A DNA stretch of 64,000 nucleotides from Falsochrobactrum tianjinense (GCF_019100495.1 NZ_JAHRVA010000004.1:223025-287024), one strand, 5' to 3'; positions 54,591-62,778 are shown, numbered from the stretch's first letter. The notes: a model not told the origin generated them from the letters alone. Numbers and translations are program-made.

Positions 54591-54617
54591 CGCGAATATA
54601 TTAAACGCGAATTTATT
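54591..54617. promoter_or_regulatory. Direct repeat in the eipA/chpT divergent region
   Basis: CGCGAATATATT (54591-54602) and CGCGAATTTATT (54606-54617), 11 of 12 bases identical with a 15-bp period, and TTAA (54601-54604) at the junction. It is 88 bp from the eipA ATG and about 200 bp from chpT. TTAA-type half sites nearby (TTTAACG, TTTAAATCGTTAG) are compatible with CtrA control. The rest of the 54504-54814 gap is AT-rich and has no gene. Confidence 0.45.
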
Positions 54618-54814
54618 GTCTAAATGTTTAAGTTTTGAAATTGGCTATAGAAAGGCAGAGAAAACAGCTTTGTTGCGACAAGCGAATCTGGCGTGTATCC
54701 AGATTATCGATATTTTGGGCGATTCGCCCGTCTGCTGCGTAATTTTCTGGACCAGAATCGGTAAAAGATAAATTATGCAGCAAATTTAAATCGTTAGCGC
54801 TCCGGAGAACCGCC

Positions 54815-55444
54815 ATGCAATTGCCCGTCACCCTTTCCGCGCTCGACCTCGGTGCGCTTCTGTGCAGCAGGATTTGTCATGACATCATCTCGCCGGTGGG
54901 CGCGATCAATAATGGCCTGGAACTGCTCGAAGAAGGCGGCGCCGACGAAGATGCAATGGCGCTTATCAAGTCAAGTGCCCGCAATGCTTCTGCCCGGCTT
55001 CAATTCGCCCGCATCGCTTTTGGCGCCGCCGGCTCGGCAGGCGTGCAGATCGATACCGGCGACGCGCAGCACGTCGCCAACGAATATTTCAAGAATGAAA
55101 AAGCCGAACTGTCTTGGGATGGACCGCGCGTTCTGCTGCCCAAGAACAAGGTGAAGCTGTTGCTCAACCTTATTCTGATAGGTAATGCCGCCATTCCACG
55201 TGGCGGCTCACTGGCTGTCCGCATACAGAATGGCGACAGCGAACCGCGCTTCACCATCACCGCGAAGGGCCGCATGTTGCGCGTGCCGCCAAAGTTCCTT
55301 GAGCTTCATTCGGGCGCAACACCGGAAGAACCGATCGATGCGCATTCCGTGCAGCCATATTACACGCTGCTGCTCGCTGAAGATGCAGGCATGACGATCT
55401 CCATTCACGCCACGGCGGAAGATATCGTTTTCGCAGCACAATAA
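54815..55444 (+). CDS. chpT: Histidine phosphotransferase ChpT
   Basis: 209 aa. Phospho-acceptor His22 is in LLCSRICHDIISPVGAINNGLELL, the HK-like dimerisation helix. The second half is a degenerate ATPase-like domain. ChpT passes phosphate from CckA to CtrA and CpdR. ctrA lies next to it in convergent orientation, separated by a shared terminator. Confidence 0.95.
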   Translation: MQLPVTLSALDLGALLCSRICHDIISPVGAINNGLELLEEGGADEDAMALIKSSARNASARLQFARIAFGAAGSAGVQIDTGDAQHVANEYFKNEKAELSWDGPRVLLPKNKVKLLLNLILIGNAAIPRGGSLAVRIQNGDSEPRFTITAKGRMLRVPPKFLELHSGATPEEPIDAHSVQPYYTLLLAEDAGMTISIHATAEDIVFAAQ

Positions 55445-55469
55445 GCCGCTTTCTCCTTCCCTTCAAAAG

Positions 55470-55497
55470 CAAAAGCTCCGCTGCGGCGGAGCTTTTG
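55470..55497. terminator. Bidirectional terminator between chpT and ctrA
   Basis: CAAAAGCTCCGC-TGCG-GCGGAGCTTTTG, a perfect 12-bp stem with A-rich and T-rich flanks on both sides, serving both convergent genes. Confidence 0.88.
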
Positions 55498-55527
55498 TAT
55501 TCAGGTAGGCTCACGCAGGCTGTGTGC

Positions 55528-56229
55528 TTATGCGCTTTCACGTAATTCGCTGCCATCGGGCTCGCGCAGCACATAGCCGCGGCCCCAGACGGTTTCGATG
55601 AAGCTCTGGCTGCCGGAAGCAGCATCAAGCTTCTTGCGCAGCTTGCAGATGAACACGTCGATGATTTTCAACTCAGGCTCGTCCATACCGCCATAAAGAT
55701 GGTTGAGGAACATTTCCTTGGTGAGCGTCGTACCCTTGCGCAGACTGAGCAGTTCGAGCATCTGATATTCCTTGCCCGTCAGATGCACGCGCTGGCCACC
55801 GACCTCAACCGTTTTGGCGTCGAGATTGACCACCAGGTCGCCGGTCGTAATAACCGACTGGGCATGTCCCTTGGAACGACGAACGATTGCGTGGATACGA
55901 GCAATCAGTTCATCCTTGTGGAACGGCTTGGTCATGTAGTCATCCGCACCGAAACCAAGACCACGAACCTTGTCCTCGATGCCAGCCATGCCGGAGAGGA
56001 TGAGGATCGGCGTCTTGACCTTCGACAGGCGCAAGGTGCGCAGAACTTCATAACCAGACATATCGGGCAAGTTCAGATCCAGCAGGATGATGTCGTAATC
56101 ATACAGCTTGCCGAGATCGATACCCTCTTCACCCAGATCGGTCGTGTACACATTGAAGCTCTCGGACTTGAGCATCAACTCGATGCTCTGTGCGATAGCA
56201 CTGTCGTCTTCAATTAAAAGGACGCGCAT
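55528..56229 (-). CDS. ctrA: Cell-cycle master response regulator CtrA
   Basis: 233 aa. Receiver domain with acidic pocket E7/D8/D9, phospho-acceptor D51 ([11 protein letters not shown]) and K101-region KPFHKDEL. The OmpR-type DNA-binding domain follows ([29 protein letters not shown]). It controls division, envelope and motility genes. AAAGGGGAT precedes the ATG. The upstream 525 bp carry a dense cluster of CcrM sites. Confidence 0.98.
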   Translation of the reverse strand: MRVLLIEDDSAIAQSIELMLKSESFNVYTTDLGEEGIDLGKLYDYDIILLDLNLPDMSGYEVLRTLRLSKVKTPILILSGMAGIEDKVRGLGFGADDYMTKPFHKDELIARIHAIVRRSKGHAQSVITTGDLVVNLDAKTVEVGGQRVHLTGKEYQMLELLSLRKGTTLTKEMFLNHLYGGMDEPELKIIDVFICKLRKKLDAASGSQSFIETVWGRGYVLREPDGSELRESA

Positions 56230-56328
56230 ATCTTATCCCCTTTCCGCCGCTGGCCAGATATCCCTCATAGCAGCACGGAACTGTCGTTGCCTTAGCATGA
56301 AGGTGCCTGCAAATGGTTAACAAAATAT

Positions 56329-56460
56329 GATTCCTGTTGGCAAGTACAATTCTAATCTCTTTAGAAAAAACTAATACCGACCTGAATCATAACAATATTC
56401 TTGGTTACCCGACTCTACATAACCACTTTAAGATTCTTCTCTAAGTGATTCATACGACTC
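56329..56460. promoter_or_regulatory. Cluster of six GANTC (CcrM) sites upstream of ctrA
   Basis: GATTC 56329, GAATC 56384, GACTC 56411, GATTC 56432, GATTC 56447 and GACTC 56456. About 0.5 would be expected by chance in this length. They lie 100-231 bp upstream of the ctrA ATG, among TTAAC-type half sites such as GGTTAACA (56315-56322). The rest of the 56230-56754 gap contains an inverted repeat GCGAAAC (56561)/GTTTCGC (56579) and no gene. Confidence 0.75.
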
Positions 56461-56754
56461 CAGCTTTCACCTGTTGCCCAAAAACCACAGAGAGTTTACC
56501 GAGCCTTAATTCCTGACCCGTATGATTAACGTTGCCGGTAAAGGAATGGTTACTAAAAGGGCGAAACCTTAACTTTTTGTTTCGCTTATTGAGCCAGTTC
56601 TGATGCCTGGCGGCAGCGCCCACCGCTTGAAAAGCGAGGCAATGCAGGGGTTGTTAGCGGCATATTGCAGGCAAACGGGCTGCGATTTGCCTGTTAATAA
56701 AATCGGGGGGAACGCCCCACATGGAAGCTGGTTGGTGTTCAAGGAGTATTGCGT

Positions 56755-57144
56755 ATGAAGCCACGTGAAAGCCTAGTCAGGCTAAAACTGTTCCAGGTGA
56801 AGGAAAAGCGCCGTCAGCTAGGCCAACTCGATCTGATGATCGGCGAGTTCGAGCGCATGGCAGGTGATCTTGACGCCCAGATCATATCGGAAGAAAAGAA
56901 GGCGGGTATCACCGATATCAATCATTTCGCCTATCCGACCTTCGCCAAGGCGGCGCACCAGCGGCGCGACAACCTTTTCGAATCGATTCGTGATCTGATT
57001 TCCCAGAAGGAAGCGGCCGAAGCCGAACTGACCCATGCCGAAGCTGAGCTTGCAAAAGCCGAAGCACTGGAAGGGCGCGATGGCGCAAAGGTTCGCGAGG
57101 TCGCTGAACGTCCCGCAAACCAGCGCCGCGCCATGATTGGTTGA
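56755..57144 (+). CDS. FliJ-like coiled-coil protein
   Basis: 129 aa from ATG 56755, with AAGGAG eight bases upstream. It is almost entirely helical and charged (MKPRESLVRLKLFQVKEKRRQLGQLDLMIGEFERM ... AEAELTHAEAELAKAEAL). The N-terminus resembles FliJ, the flagellar export chaperone that binds the FliI ATPase. Its position divergent from ctrA is common in Rhizobiales. FliJ proteins are poorly conserved, so the name is tentative. A Bru-RS element begins one base after the stop. Confidence 0.65.
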   Translation: MKPRESLVRLKLFQVKEKRRQLGQLDLMIGEFERMAGDLDAQIISEEKKAGITDINHFAYPTFAKAAHQRRDNLFESIRDLISQKEAAEAELTHAEAELAKAEALEGRDGAKVREVAERPANQRRAMIG

Positions 57145-57145
57145 T

Positions 57146-57253
57146 TAAAGCATTTCCAGAAAAAGTGCGCAGCGGTTTTGCGTCCGGATAATGCAATAAA
57201 ATAAAAGCTGAAGATACGGTTTCGATGATTTTATCAAAACCGGAACTGCTCTA
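57146..57253. repeat. Complete Bru-RS-type repeat element
   Basis: A 108-bp element, TAAAGCATTTCCAG at the left and CCGGAACTGCTCTA at the right, with internal GCGGTTTTGCGTC shared with 28739 and 63865. It starts one base after the FliJ-like stop codon, so it probably provides that transcript's 3' end. Confidence 0.75.
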
Positions 57254-57380
57254 GCCGGCTTCAGGCGTCGCTCGTCTTGCGGGCGGTGCCTGCGTGCTTC
57301 ATGCGGACAGATACACTCATCGCCTTTTCATCGATTCTTGGTTTGCCTTTGTCTCCATCGGGGTAGTAGGGAAACGGGCA

Positions 57381-58490
57381 ATGCAGAAACGCGCACCCAC
57401 CGGGCCAAAATCGGTCTTCGGCAAATTCACTTTTGATAAGTTACCAAAGCCGGCCCAATGGGGCTTGCTACTGATGGTCTCCGCATTTCTGATCGCTACT
57501 GGGGAAACGGTGAGGCTGCCTGCGGCCCTGTTGCTGGGGGCGATGCTGGGCGCGATCCTGATGGCTGCACGCAACAGCACAATCCATGTCCATCGCAACC
57601 TGACGCTGTTTGCGCAAGCGATTATCGGCCTGCTGATCGCCCGCGCCATGACCGCTGAGTTTTTCAGCAGCATGGGCCAGCACTTAACGATCATTTTGCT
57701 GTCTACCGGCTTTACGCTTCTCGCCAGTACGTCAATCGGCTATCTTCTGGCACGTTTTCAGATTTTGTCCGGAACCACCGCTGTCTGGGGCATCTCGCCG
57801 GGTGCCGCAACCGCTATAACATTACTGGCCGAATCTTTTGGAGCCGATGCGCGTCTGGTTGCCTTCATGCAATATTTGCGGGTCGTTCTGGTTGTAACCG
57901 CAGCGTCTCTGATGGTCATGTTCACCACCGATGTCGAAACCGTCTCTCCTGTAGCCGTGGATTGGTTTCCTCCTGTCCATTGGCCGACATTTGCCCCTAC
58001 TCTCGCTCTGATCGTATGCGGTGCCTTTCTAGGCGAATTATCGCGCATCCCGACGGGCGCCATGCTGATACCGCTTGCGCTTGGTGCATTATTACAGGAC
58101 ATGGGCCTCATGGTTATCGACCTGCCCCCGTGGCTGCTTGCAGCAAGCTATATAATGATTGGCTGGCGCATCGGGCTGGGTTTCTCGCGCCCAATCCTTG
58201 CCCATACAGCCCGGGCGTTTCCCGCGGTCCTGGCATCCACACTTTTGCTGATTGCCGTATGCGGGCTGTTCGGCATGTTTTTGGGCCGCCTGCTCGGCCT
58301 TGATCCGCTGACCGCCTATCTGGCGACCAGTCCCGGCGGAGCCGACACAGTGGCCATTATCGCCGCATCGAGCAATGTGGATCTGCCCTTTATCATCGCC
58401 CTGCAAACAAGCCGCTTTTTCATCGTGCTTCTGGCGGGCCCGGCAATTGCCCGTTTCGTCGCCTCGCTTATCACGAAGCGAACAAAATAA
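57381..58490 (+). CDS. AbrB-family membrane protein (two AbrB-duplication repeats)
   Basis: 369 aa from ATG 57381, with AGGGA upstream; the frame opens at 57294. About ten helices in two repeats, each carrying the TSPGGADTVAIIAASS / ISPGAATAITLLAES type motif (near 138 and 318). The family was named after an old 'ammonia monooxygenase' error and is now thought to be a transporter or regulator of aerotolerance. Substrate unknown. A terminator follows. Confidence 0.87.
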   Translation: MQKRAPTGPKSVFGKFTFDKLPKPAQWGLLLMVSAFLIATGETVRLPAALLLGAMLGAILMAARNSTIHVHRNLTLFAQAIIGLLIARAMTAEFFSSMGQHLTIILLSTGFTLLASTSIGYLLARFQILSGTTAVWGISPGAATAITLLAESFGADARLVAFMQYLRVVLVVTAASLMVMFTTDVETVSPVAVDWFPPVHWPTFAPTLALIVCGAFLGELSRIPTGAMLIPLALGALLQDMGLMVIDLPPWLLAASYIMIGWRIGLGFSRPILAHTARAFPAVLASTLLLIAVCGLFGMFLGRLLGLDPLTAYLATSPGGADTVAIIAASSNVDLPFIIALQTSRFFIVLLAGPAIARFVASLITKRTK

Positions 58491-58514
58491 ACCCGGCTTT
58501 CGCCGGGTTTTCTT
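58489..58514 (+). terminator. Terminator of the AbrB-family gene
   Basis: AAACCCGGC-TTTC-GCCGGGTTT followed by TCTT. The last base of the gene's TAA is part of the stem. It can also act on the convergent aminotransferase gene. Confidence 0.85.
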
Positions 58515-58527
58515 GTGCTTTTTCAGA

Positions 58528-59652
58528 TCAGCCCTTCTGTCCATGGAAACTACGGATCGCGCCAATGATGCGATCCTGATCTTCTTCTGTAAGATAGGGA
58601 TGCATCGGCAGGCTGAGAATGCGCGAAGGCAGGCTTTCCGAAACCGGGAGGCCACCCGGCGCAATCGGATAATGCTTGTAAGCCGTCTGCAAATGCAGCG
58701 GTTTCACATAATAGATAACCGACGGAATGCCCTCGGCCTGAAGCTTCGTCTTCAACTCGTCGCGGCGCTCGCTTTCGATGGAATACTGCGCCCAGGCCGA
58801 GCGGTTGCCGGCAGGCAGCGCAGGCACCTTCACGACATCCTTGAGACTTTCGTTATAACGCCTGGCGATACGATCACGCGCTTCCATTTCATCTTCAAGG
58901 ATTGCAAGTTTTTCAAGCAGGACAGCGGCTTGAATCGTATCGAGACGTGAATTGATGCCGATGCGCACATTGTCATACTGCGTCTCACCCTTGCCGTGGA
59001 ACAGCACCGAACGCAGCGTTTCCGCCAATTCCGCATCGTTGGTAAACATCGCACCGCCATCGCCATAGCAACCGAGAGGCTTGGCCGGGTAGAAGCTCGT
59101 CGCGCCGACATGCCCGAATGCGCCGCACATCACATTATCGCGCTTGCCACCAATAGATTGCGCCGCATCTTCGATGATGAACAGCCCCTCGCGCTCGGCA
59201 ATGGCCATAATACGGTTATAATCGGCGGCCAGGCCGAACAGGTCGACCGGGATGATCGCCTTGGGCTCAAGACGGCCTTCCTTGCGAATAGCGGCGATGG
59301 CTTCTTCAAGCTGATCGACATTCAGATTGTAGCTGTCGGGATCGACGTCGATAAAGACCGGCTCCGCACCTACAAGGGCGACCACCTCCGCCGTGGCGGC
59401 GAAGGTAAACGATGGACAGAAAACCGCGTGCCCAGGGCCGATACCGCGTGCCATGAGCGGCATCTGCAAGGCGTCGGTGCCGTTGGCGCAGGCGATGACA
59501 TGCTCGACGCCCAGATATTCACCGAGCTTTTTTTCGAACTCGGTCACTTCAGGGCCTAGGATATAACGGCCTCCCGCAACAACCTTGGAAATGGCGGCAT
59601 TGAGACGGTCTTCGATACGCGCGCGCTGCGCTCCAAGATCAATGAACTGCAT
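58528..59652 (-). CDS. gnnB: DegT/DnrJ/EryC1 sugar-nucleotide aminotransferase, GnnB candidate
   Basis: 374 aa from ATG 59652 (MQFIDLGAQRARIEDR), with GGAGCC just upstream; the frame opens at 59751. PLP-enzyme motifs: ANGTDALQMPLMARGIGPGHAV, EDAAQSIGG, and Schiff-base Lys in GATSFYPAKPLGCYGDGGAM. With the adjacent Gfo/Idh gene it forms the pair expected for GnnA/GnnB, which turn UDP-GlcNAc into the 3-amino derivative used for diaminoglucose lipid A, the lipid A type of Brucella. WbpE/WlbC-type O-antigen enzymes look similar, so the assignment is an inference. Confidence 0.72.
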   Translation of the reverse strand: MQFIDLGAQRARIEDRLNAAISKVVAGGRYILGPEVTEFEKKLGEYLGVEHVIACANGTDALQMPLMARGIGPGHAVFCPSFTFAATAEVVALVGAEPVFIDVDPDSYNLNVDQLEEAIAAIRKEGRLEPKAIIPVDLFGLAADYNRIMAIAEREGLFIIEDAAQSIGGKRDNVMCGAFGHVGATSFYPAKPLGCYGDGGAMFTNDAELAETLRSVLFHGKGETQYDNVRIGINSRLDTIQAAVLLEKLAILEDEMEARDRIARRYNESLKDVVKVPALPAGNRSAWAQYSIESERRDELKTKLQAEGIPSVIYYVKPLHLQTAYKHYPIAPGGLPVSESLPSRILSLPMHPYLTEEDQDRIIGAIRSFHGQKG

Positions 59653-59800
59653 GTGGGCTCCGATAAAACTGGTCGGCACGAAATCGCGTGCGAATCCTTG
59701 GATACTTATGTATTCGCTTCCGCTCCGCCCTGCCATGGCCGGGGCGTTCAAAGTTTTGCGAGATTTGTAACACCACTTGACAAAAAACCCGGCAGGCAGA

Positions 59801-60757
59801 TTATTTTGAATGTCGCACAGTACCTTCGGTCAGGATGCGCAACACGCTAATCGCTTCCCTGCCATCGGTGCGCGGTGTTTCTCGCGTTTCGATGCAATGC
59901 AGGAAATGCTGCAATTCGCGTGTTAGAGGCATGCCTTCCTCGACACGGATATAGTCCGGGTCCACCGATTTGAAAGCCCAGTGGTCGTCTTCGCGCCAGA
60001 CTTCGTGCCGATAAAGCGCAAGTTTGCGATCCCATGGCTCGCCATCATCGAAAACCGCCATCCCCTTGCTGCCAACGACGCTCAGGCGGCGCTCGCGATA
60101 AGCATTGAGCCGGGAAGCGAAAAGATGCCCGCGAATACCGTTGGGAAATTCCATATGCAAATGCGCGAAATCGCTCAAATGATCGAGAATGGCGGTGCCT
60201 TCGCCGCGCACAATTGATGGTTCTTCACCCGCAATTGCCAGAATCATCGAAAGGTCATGCGGCGCCAGATCCCACAAGGCATCGTTTTCCGTATGAAACT
60301 TGCCAAGCCCCACCCGATGCGAATGCACATAGCGGATATCGCCAAGCTCGCCGCTTTTGACCATGTCGAGCAGTTTTTCAAAAGCGGGGTGGAAGCGGAG
60401 AATATGCCCGACCATGAAAACGCGCTTATTATCCAGCGCTGCCTTCACTTCGGCTTCGGCTTCGGCCACTTCGAGCGCGATGGGCTTTTCGACGAGCACA
60501 TCCTTGCCGTTCCTGACAGCTTCGGTTGCATAGCGTGCATGAAACTGCGCTGGCAATGCCAGAACGACGCCATCTATATCCGGATGCGTGAAGAGTTTCT
60601 CGACCGGAATATTGGGAACGCCGAATTCAACAGCGAATCGCTGTGCATTCTCCGGTATGGCGTCAGAAACAGCCTGAAGGGCACCGAGGCTCTTCAGGGT
60701 ACGAATATGGTTGCCGCCCCAATAGCCACAACCCAAAACCGCAATACGAGGTGCCAT
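59801..60757 (-). CDS. gnnA: Gfo/Idh/MocA sugar-nucleotide oxidoreductase, GnnA candidate
   Basis: 318 aa. Rossmann N-terminus RIAVLGCGYWGGNHIRTLKSLG, the EKPIA motif (VLVEKPIALEVAEAE) and the catalytic His region ENDALWDLAPHDLSMIL. In the GnnA reaction the C3 hydroxyl of UDP-GlcNAc is oxidised with NAD before transamination by GnnB. It lies 148 nt upstream of the aminotransferase gene on the same strand. WbpB/WlbA-type dehydrogenases of O-antigen synthesis share this fold, so the substrate is inferred. Confidence 0.72.
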   Translation of the reverse strand: MAPRIAVLGCGYWGGNHIRTLKSLGALQAVSDAIPENAQRFAVEFGVPNIPVEKLFTHPDIDGVVLALPAQFHARYATEAVRNGKDVLVEKPIALEVAEAEAEVKAALDNKRVFMVGHILRFHPAFEKLLDMVKSGELGDIRYVHSHRVGLGKFHTENDALWDLAPHDLSMILAIAGEEPSIVRGEGTAILDHLSDFAHLHMEFPNGIRGHLFASRLNAYRERRLSVVGSKGMAVFDDGEPWDRKLALYRHEVWREDDHWAFKSVDPDYIRVEEGMPLTRELQHFLHCIETRETPRTDGREAISVLRILTEGTVRHSK

Positions 60758-60943
60758 GAAACTAAGCCTTTGCTTTCCGTAAGTTCCTTATCGATGCAAA
60801 TGACGGAAAACAAGACGAAACCTGTGCGAAGAATGCTTGACAGGGTTTCATTCCCCACATATACCGCCGCCATTCCTTGCAGGAACGATATCGTGAATAT
60901 GCTGGAGACGGCATGACAGACACGTATATTTGCAACGGGATGT

Positions 60944-61020
60944 GGCGGAGTAGCTCAGTAGGTTAGAGCAGAGGAATCATAATCCTTGTGTCGGGGGTTC
61001 GAATCCCTCCTCCGCTACCA
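60944..61020 (+). tRNA. tRNA-Met (CAU), elongator type
   Basis: 77 nt including encoded CCA. Acceptor GGCGGAG pairs with CTCCGCT, with one G-T wobble at the end. D arm GCTCAGTAGGTTAGAGC, anticodon loop ATCATAA with CAU, T arm GGGGG-TTCGAAT-CCCTC. It lacks the unpaired position 1-72 and the three G-C pairs of an initiator. A lysidine-modified tRNA-Ile2 also has a CAU gene anticodon, but this body matches rhizobial elongator tRNA-Met. A run of six T follows. Confidence 0.93.
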
Positions 61021-61180
61021 TTTTTTAAAAAAATCGATTCAGTTCGCAAAGCCTTGCTTTCTTGTGTCTTTGGTGCGGCCGTTTCTCCACATGGTTTTGC
61101 CATGGCTCACAATAATCGTCCGCGTTTTATTTGACCAATTCAAAAGAGTGCTTCAGTCTTCTCAATTTAGGGAGGACATT

Positions 61181-61522
61181 ATGCATAAGAATGTAGTCTC
61201 GATTATTGCAACGGTTTTATTGTTATCCGGATGTGGCGTCAGCGCTTCGACATATGCAACAGGCCAGCAGGCGTTAAAGGGCAGCCCCGCCGTTCGAAGC
61301 GATTTCATTAAAACCTGCACTCAACGAATACGAAACAAACCATTGAAGACTCGGCAAGGGATAGCAAAGGTTGCAAATACATCGGTGTCAGCTGCGCCGC
61401 GCATTTATTGTTCGAGGCTGACACGCGGGATTGCATCCGGCAAGTTAACGCATTCCGATATAAACGCCGCATCAAGGGGGCAGGTAACGCCCAATATCGT
61501 CAAGGTTTTACAGGGACGATAG
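61181..61522 (+). CDS. Small lipoprotein of unknown function
   Basis: 113 aa. The ATG at 61181 follows AGGGAGGAC, a strong ribosome-binding site. The signal peptide VVSIIATVLLLSGC ends in a lipobox (LLSGC), so Cys18 is the lipidated residue. The mature protein is basic, with two more Cys (TCTQRIRNK, IYCSRLTRG) and repeated Ser/Thr/Ala. I do not recognise the family. Confidence 0.72.
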   Translation: MHKNVVSIIATVLLLSGCGVSASTYATGQQALKGSPAVRSDFIKTCTQRIRNKPLKTRQGIAKVANTSVSAAPRIYCSRLTRGIASGKLTHSDINAASRGQVTPNIVKVLQGR

Positions 61523-61550
61523 AAGAACGAAACCTGCTCTAGGCCGTAAT

Positions 61551-61673
61551 CTATTGGGCCACCTTGAAGCCGATACGCCCAACGATAAGCGACAGACAAA
61601 AGGCAACCGGCCAGGCGATAACAAACGCACCTACCCCGAAGCCAATTGACTTCGGCAGCCGACACCGCTTTGC
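61551..61673 (-). pseudogene. Remnant of a DUF2798-like membrane protein gene
   Basis: The minus-strand frame ends in TAG at 61551 and encodes KSIGFGVGAFVIAWPVAFCL, then SLIVGRIGFKVAQ. AWPVAF in the last helix is the mark of DUF2798 proteins, which are ~75-aa two-helix proteins. Upstream it hits a stop at 61674-61676. The frame before that (ATGCGGCGAGCG, MRRAFVFP) gives no first helix. The N-terminal half therefore looks lost or frameshifted. The similarity is judged by eye on a short segment. Confidence 0.4.
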
Positions 61674-61723
61674 CTAAGGAAAAACGAACGCTCGCCGCAT
61701 AATTGTAGCGAGCATCGATGACT

Positions 61724-62104
61724 TTAACGCGAGCGGTTATCGATCGAGAACGCGCCAGCACCCGTAGCCGCCAATGTGAGGAACACGAAGCAGAACAGTA
61801 TCGCTGCATCGCCACCGTTTGCCACAGGATAGAAGCTCTGGGGAAAATGGGCGAGGAAATAAGCAAACGCCATATGGCCAGCGAGAACGATGGCCACAGG
61901 ACGAGTGAGTAGCCCCAGAATTATAAGTATTCCACCCACAACCTCAAGAGCGGCCGAAGCCATTGCCAGGCCGGACAGAGTTTCTGGACCCGGTATTGGG
62001 AAATTGAATGCCTTTTGCGTGCCGTGTTCAAAATATAATAATCCTGTCACGATACGTAGAAGACCGATTGCATAAGGCTGGTATTTATTGAGTTCGCTTG
62101 CCAT
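61724..62104 (-). CDS. DoxX family membrane protein
   Basis: 126 aa from ATG 62104 (MASELNKYQP), with AGGGACAAAT upstream; a TTG at 62119 is an alternative. Four helices with the DoxX signature IGLLRIVTGLLYFEHGTQKAFNF and the VLAGHMAFAYFLAHFPQSF region. DoxX proteins take part in thiosulfate or redox chemistry; the role here is unknown. Confidence 0.88.
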   Translation of the reverse strand: MASELNKYQPYAIGLLRIVTGLLYFEHGTQKAFNFPIPGPETLSGLAMASAALEVVGGILIILGLLTRPVAIVLAGHMAFAYFLAHFPQSFYPVANGGDAAILFCFVFLTLAATGAGAFSIDNRSR

Positions 62105-62315
62105 ATATTTGTCCCTCAAATATTCACACAGGCATTCACAAAAACATCAAACGTGAAAACCTGTAAAAAGCAAGCAATTTAAGAAAAGCTCGTTCTCATC
62201 ATTGTTGCTGAAATCCCTTCCCATGCGGCAAAGCTTCACTGGATTGCGAGGGATCTGCGCACTATATCGAGCGCATGAGCTATTCTATCAGCCCGAAGCA
62301 AATCTGGCGGGAAAT

Positions 62316-62735
62316 ATGACTGTCCTTATCAATCAACCCCATCCGTCCATCGACAGGGCGTCCATCGACAAACTGGTTAACACTTTTTATGGAAAAGCGC
62401 GGGAAGATGTCCTGATAGGCCCCATTTTTGCGGAAGCCGTTCGCGATTGGGACCATCACATTGCCCGTATCAGTGAGTTCTGGTCATCGGTCATTCTCAG
62501 AACAGGCGGTTATGATGGGCGACCATTGCCACCGCATCTGGCGCTTGGGCTGAAAAATGAACATTTTGATCGCTGGCTGGAATTGTTTGAGCAGACTGCG
62601 CGCGAATTGTTTCCCTCGGAAGCTGCAATCATTTTCATCGACCGGGCACGCCGTATTGCCGACAGTTTCGAAATGGCGATAGCCACGCAGTCAGGACAGG
62701 TTGCTGGCCCCCGCCATTCCCGCCGTCCGCTTTAG
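62316..62735 (+). CDS. Group III truncated haemoglobin
   Basis: 139 aa. Start MTVLINQPHP at 62316, with GGCGGGAAAT upstream (the frame opens at 62202). The 2-on-2 globin core has VNTFYGKAREDVLIGPIFAEAV, FWSSVILRTGGYDGRPLPPHLALGL and the proximal His in NEHFDRWLELFEQTA. These bind O2 or NO in alphaproteobacteria. A stem CCTGTCA/TGACAGG follows and lies before the convergent cyclodeaminase. Confidence 0.9.
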   Translation: MTVLINQPHPSIDRASIDKLVNTFYGKAREDVLIGPIFAEAVRDWDHHIARISEFWSSVILRTGGYDGRPLPPHLALGLKNEHFDRWLELFEQTARELFPSEAAIIFIDRARRIADSFEMAIATQSGQVAGPRHSRRPL

Positions 62736-62778
62736 AGCACCTGTCACAGCTTAACTATGACAGGGCTAGAGTTCCACA

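Noticed and set aside
60944..61723. tRNA-Met followed by unknown genes as an integration site
   Set aside because: No integrase, no repeat of the tRNA 3' end within the window and no change in composition beyond a short AT-rich stretch.
62741..62765. Intrinsic terminator after the truncated haemoglobin gene
   Set aside because: CCTGTCA/TGACAGG forms a 7-bp stem but no U-run follows on either strand, so it is only noted as a stem.
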